A stretch of DNA of 64,000 nucleotides, from the NCBI RefSeq assembly GCF_000482865.1, contig NZ_AXWW01000017.1:50761-114760 (forward strand). The letters are read 5' to 3'. Position numbers and translations under genes: made by a program. The DNA comes from Actinokineospora inagensis DSM 44258. Its GTDB lineage: Bacteria > Actinomycetota > Actinomycetes > Mycobacteriales > Pseudonocardiaceae. The notes below the pieces were generated by a model that saw only the letters and a list, made by a program, of their open reading frames with translations, was not told the DNA's origin and did not search any database. Of the stretch, positions 62,398-64,000 are shown piece by piece. Each line of letters begins with the position of its first letter. Within the stretch, counting starts at the first letter, position 1.

Positions 62398-62543
62398 GCC
62401 CGATGTCCTTTCCGGATTCCCGTTTTCGCGAACACGGTCTACCGGTTCCCCGCCGGGTGGGGGCGCAACGACAAGCGCGGATCAGCCGACCGGGCGGGAT
62501 TTCACCCGACCAGGTGGCTGGTGAGAGCGGCCGGGCGGTGGGA

Positions 62544-62691
62544 TCAGGCGCCGACGGTGAAGGCGACGGTGTAGCGGCCGAGAGGGGACGTCCGGATCGG
62601 ACCGCAACACGGCGTCGGCCTCCGCGAGCGACGCACGGGCGATGCGCAGGGCTGCCACTTGCTCGTCCTTCACCTGGAACGTCCACCGCAC
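62544..62691 (-). pseudogene. Possible frameshifted small gene
   Basis: On the minus strand one frame reads VRWTFQVKDEQVAALRIARAS then LAEADAVLRSD, protein-like and amphipathic. Near 62585-62600 the protein-like reading moves to another frame and ends LGRYTVAFTVGA followed by TGA at 62544-62546. Together they look like one small protein split by a frameshift, but no good start codon or ribosome site is seen and chance cannot be ruled out. Confidence 0.3.
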
Positions 62692-62810
62692 ACCGACGAA
62701 GTGCCGCCGCCAGCCCGGGAGCCCGGTCAACGTCAGCCGTCCGCGCTCTGCTCGGTCACCACGAGAAGGTGATCTCCCCGGCCGAACGGGCCCGGTGGCA
62801 GGTGGACTGG

Positions 62811-64000
62811 TCAGGTGAGGGCGTCGGCGAGGCGGCGCAGGGAGGTGCGGCCGTTGCGGCGGTACATCTCGGCGCCCATCTCGACCCAGTCGCCGACCTT
62901 GTTGAGGCTGCCGTGGCCGATCTCCAGACCGGTGCCGGTGTTCTCGGCGACGTCGACCGCGTCGTCGTCGACGGCGAGGCCGACGGCGGTCGGGATCTGG
63001 GTGGCCAGGTCCACGGTGCCTTTGATGATCTTGGCGGCGGTCTTGCCGTGCTTGGCGCCTGCGCCGACGAGCTTGGCCGCGCGGGGGCCGAGGTACCCGG
63101 CGATCTTGCCGACATCGGCCGAGGACTTGGCCGACGCGGCGAGGAACGCCCGGCCCGCGGCCTTGGAGGCAACGGACACCTTGCCGACGGACTTCATGGC
63201 GAGCTTGCCCGCCTTGGCGGCCTTGCCGACGGCACCGATCACCGGGAGCGCCCCGAGCAAGTCGGCGCCCAGGCCCGCGATGGTCCCGGCGTCCCAGTCG
63301 CCCTTGAGCGCGGCGTCCACCGTGTGCGCGGCCAACGCACCGGCGGCGGTGATCAACGCGACCGGTCCCATGATCGGCGCGAGCACCGGGATCATGGCGA
63401 GCACACCGGACACCGCGGAGACAATGCCGAGGATGTCGCCGAGGATGCCCCAGCCGGTGGACGCCGCGGCCTCCGCGGCGGCCTTGGCGAGCAGGTAGTC
63501 GTACTCCGCGCCGCGGGTGTCGATGAGCCGGTCGAACTCGCGGTCGATCAGCAGCGACTGCAACTGGTACTCGGCCTGCACCGCCAGCACCAGGTCCACC
63601 AACGCGCGTACCGCGTCGTGCGGGATGCGCTCGGGACCGTAGCCGACATCCTTGAACCGCCACATGTCACAGGTGAAGGAGTACCCGCCCCGGGCGAGAG
63701 ACCCGACGACCCCGAGGTTGCGGGCGACTTCCGGGTCACCGAAGTCGATGATCGCGCCGCTGTTGTACTGCACGAGGGACGGGCCGACCGAACCCATCAT
63801 GCCCCAGCCGTCATCGCCGAGTTCGTCCAGCAGCTTCTGCCGCTCGGCCGCAGCTTCCGCCGCCCGCGCGTTCCACCCGTCGGTCAGGCTCTGGGTGAAG
63901 GCGTCGATCGCCTCGGCCGCCTCCGTCGACGATTTCCGCAGTGCGGCGAAGTCGGCGTCGAGGCGACGCAACGCGGCGAGGATGCGCTCCTCCTGGTAGA
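62811..64000 (-). CDS. Large Ala-rich protein with N-terminal coiled coil, 5' end outside the window
   Basis: At least 396 residues are visible; the frame is open to the window's right edge and continues beyond, so the start is unknown. The visible N-terminus is a long helix typical of WXG/coiled-coil proteins (LRKSSTEAAEAIDAFTQSL). Next is a region with CDMWRFKDVGYG, then hydrophobic helices (ILGIVSAVSGVLAMIPVLAP) and an Ala/Lys-rich stretch (~230-310). The last part (GHGSLNKVGDWVEMGAEMYR) is compact. The shape recalls the pre-toxin part of polymorphic toxin or type VII-exported proteins, but no toxin domain is recognised. Confidence 0.7.
   Translation of the reverse strand, partial: YQEERILAALRRLDADFAALRKSSTEAAEAIDAFTQSLTDGWNARAAEAAAERQKLLDELGDDGWGMMGSVGPSLVQYNSGAIIDFGDPEVARNLGVVGSLARGGYSFTCDMWRFKDVGYGPERIPHDAVRALVDLVLAVQAEYQLQSLLIDREFDRLIDTRGAEYDYLLAKAAAEAAASTGWGILGDILGIVSAVSGVLAMIPVLAPIMGPVALITAAGALAAHTVDAALKGDWDAGTIAGLGADLLGALPVIGAVGKAAKAGKLAMKSVGKVSVASKAAGRAFLAASAKSSADVGKIAGYLGPRAAKLVGAGAKHGKTAAKIIKGTVDLATQIPTAVGLAVDDDAVDVAENTGTGLEIGHGSLNKVGDWVEMGAEMYRRNGRTSLRRLADALT

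Overview
The window is high-GC DNA with many GTG starts, frequent GTGA/ATGA start-stop overlaps and an actinobacterial gene set (GarA, FtsR/MerR, bifunctional nuclease, PdtaR, CoaE-UPF0157 fusion). Gene order matches two Mycobacterium tuberculosis neighbourhoods: gcvP / MerR / DUF151 nuclease / MerR / garA / gcvH / phosphatidyltransferase (the Rv1832-Rv1822 side), and uvrB / coaE / rpsA / polA / pdtaR (the Rv1633-Rv1626 side). The overall gene content suggests a filamentous actinomycete, probably Pseudonocardiales; this is inference and no species is claimed.

Layout. 1-5.5 kb: a repeat block, two CNNM/CBS membrane proteins, a conserved protein of uncertain function, a second repeat block, RNase HI and a lipoprotein. 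5.8-16.9 kb: a VWA protein, an aldo/keto reductase, then the glycine-cleavage neighbourhood (gcvP behind a tandem glycine riboswitch, GNAT, MerR, DUF151 nuclease, FtsR, GarA, GcvH, CDP-alcohol phosphatidyltransferase). 17-25.8 kb: metabolic and regulatory genes (DJ-1/PfpI, FAD oxidase, methyltransferase, acyl-CoA ligase, crotonase, ArsR + MFS, azoreductase/MarR). 25.9-26.6 kb: a type I-E-like CRISPR array with no cas genes in view. 26.6-37.6 kb: uvrB, a Cys-rich DUF5685 protein, a DUF402 pair, coaE, a lipoprotein, rpsA, methyltransferase + GNAT. 37.7-41 kb: a self-regulated TetR / YhgE-Pip / degenerate ABC ATPase operon. 41-48.4 kb: two repeat blocks around a BluB gene, AraC + VOC, DUF3592, polA and a thioesterase. 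48.4-54.1 kb: a complete branched-chain amino-acid ABC transporter (livF-G-M-H-K). 54.3-64 kb: secreted FnIII and protease proteins, pdtaR, a Leu-anticodon tRNA, two secreted paralogues, DUF4436 and a large partial protein at the right edge.

The least explained feature is a family of composite intergenic elements at about 1-270, 3.74-4.48, 41.05-41.47 and 47.56-48.38 kb. Each copy has the same module order: a ~42 bp module P, a ~78 bp module Q, an optional 148-149 bp element M with 31 bp terminal inverted repeats, and an array of ~48 bp imperfect tandem units T ending in CTTCGTCGAT. Copy 1 of M differs from copies 2 and 3 by changes that are matched in both arms. The 41 kb locus looks like an M-less site. 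Nearby DNA, including coding DNA, has a strong G+T versus A+C strand bias whose direction follows the element's orientation.
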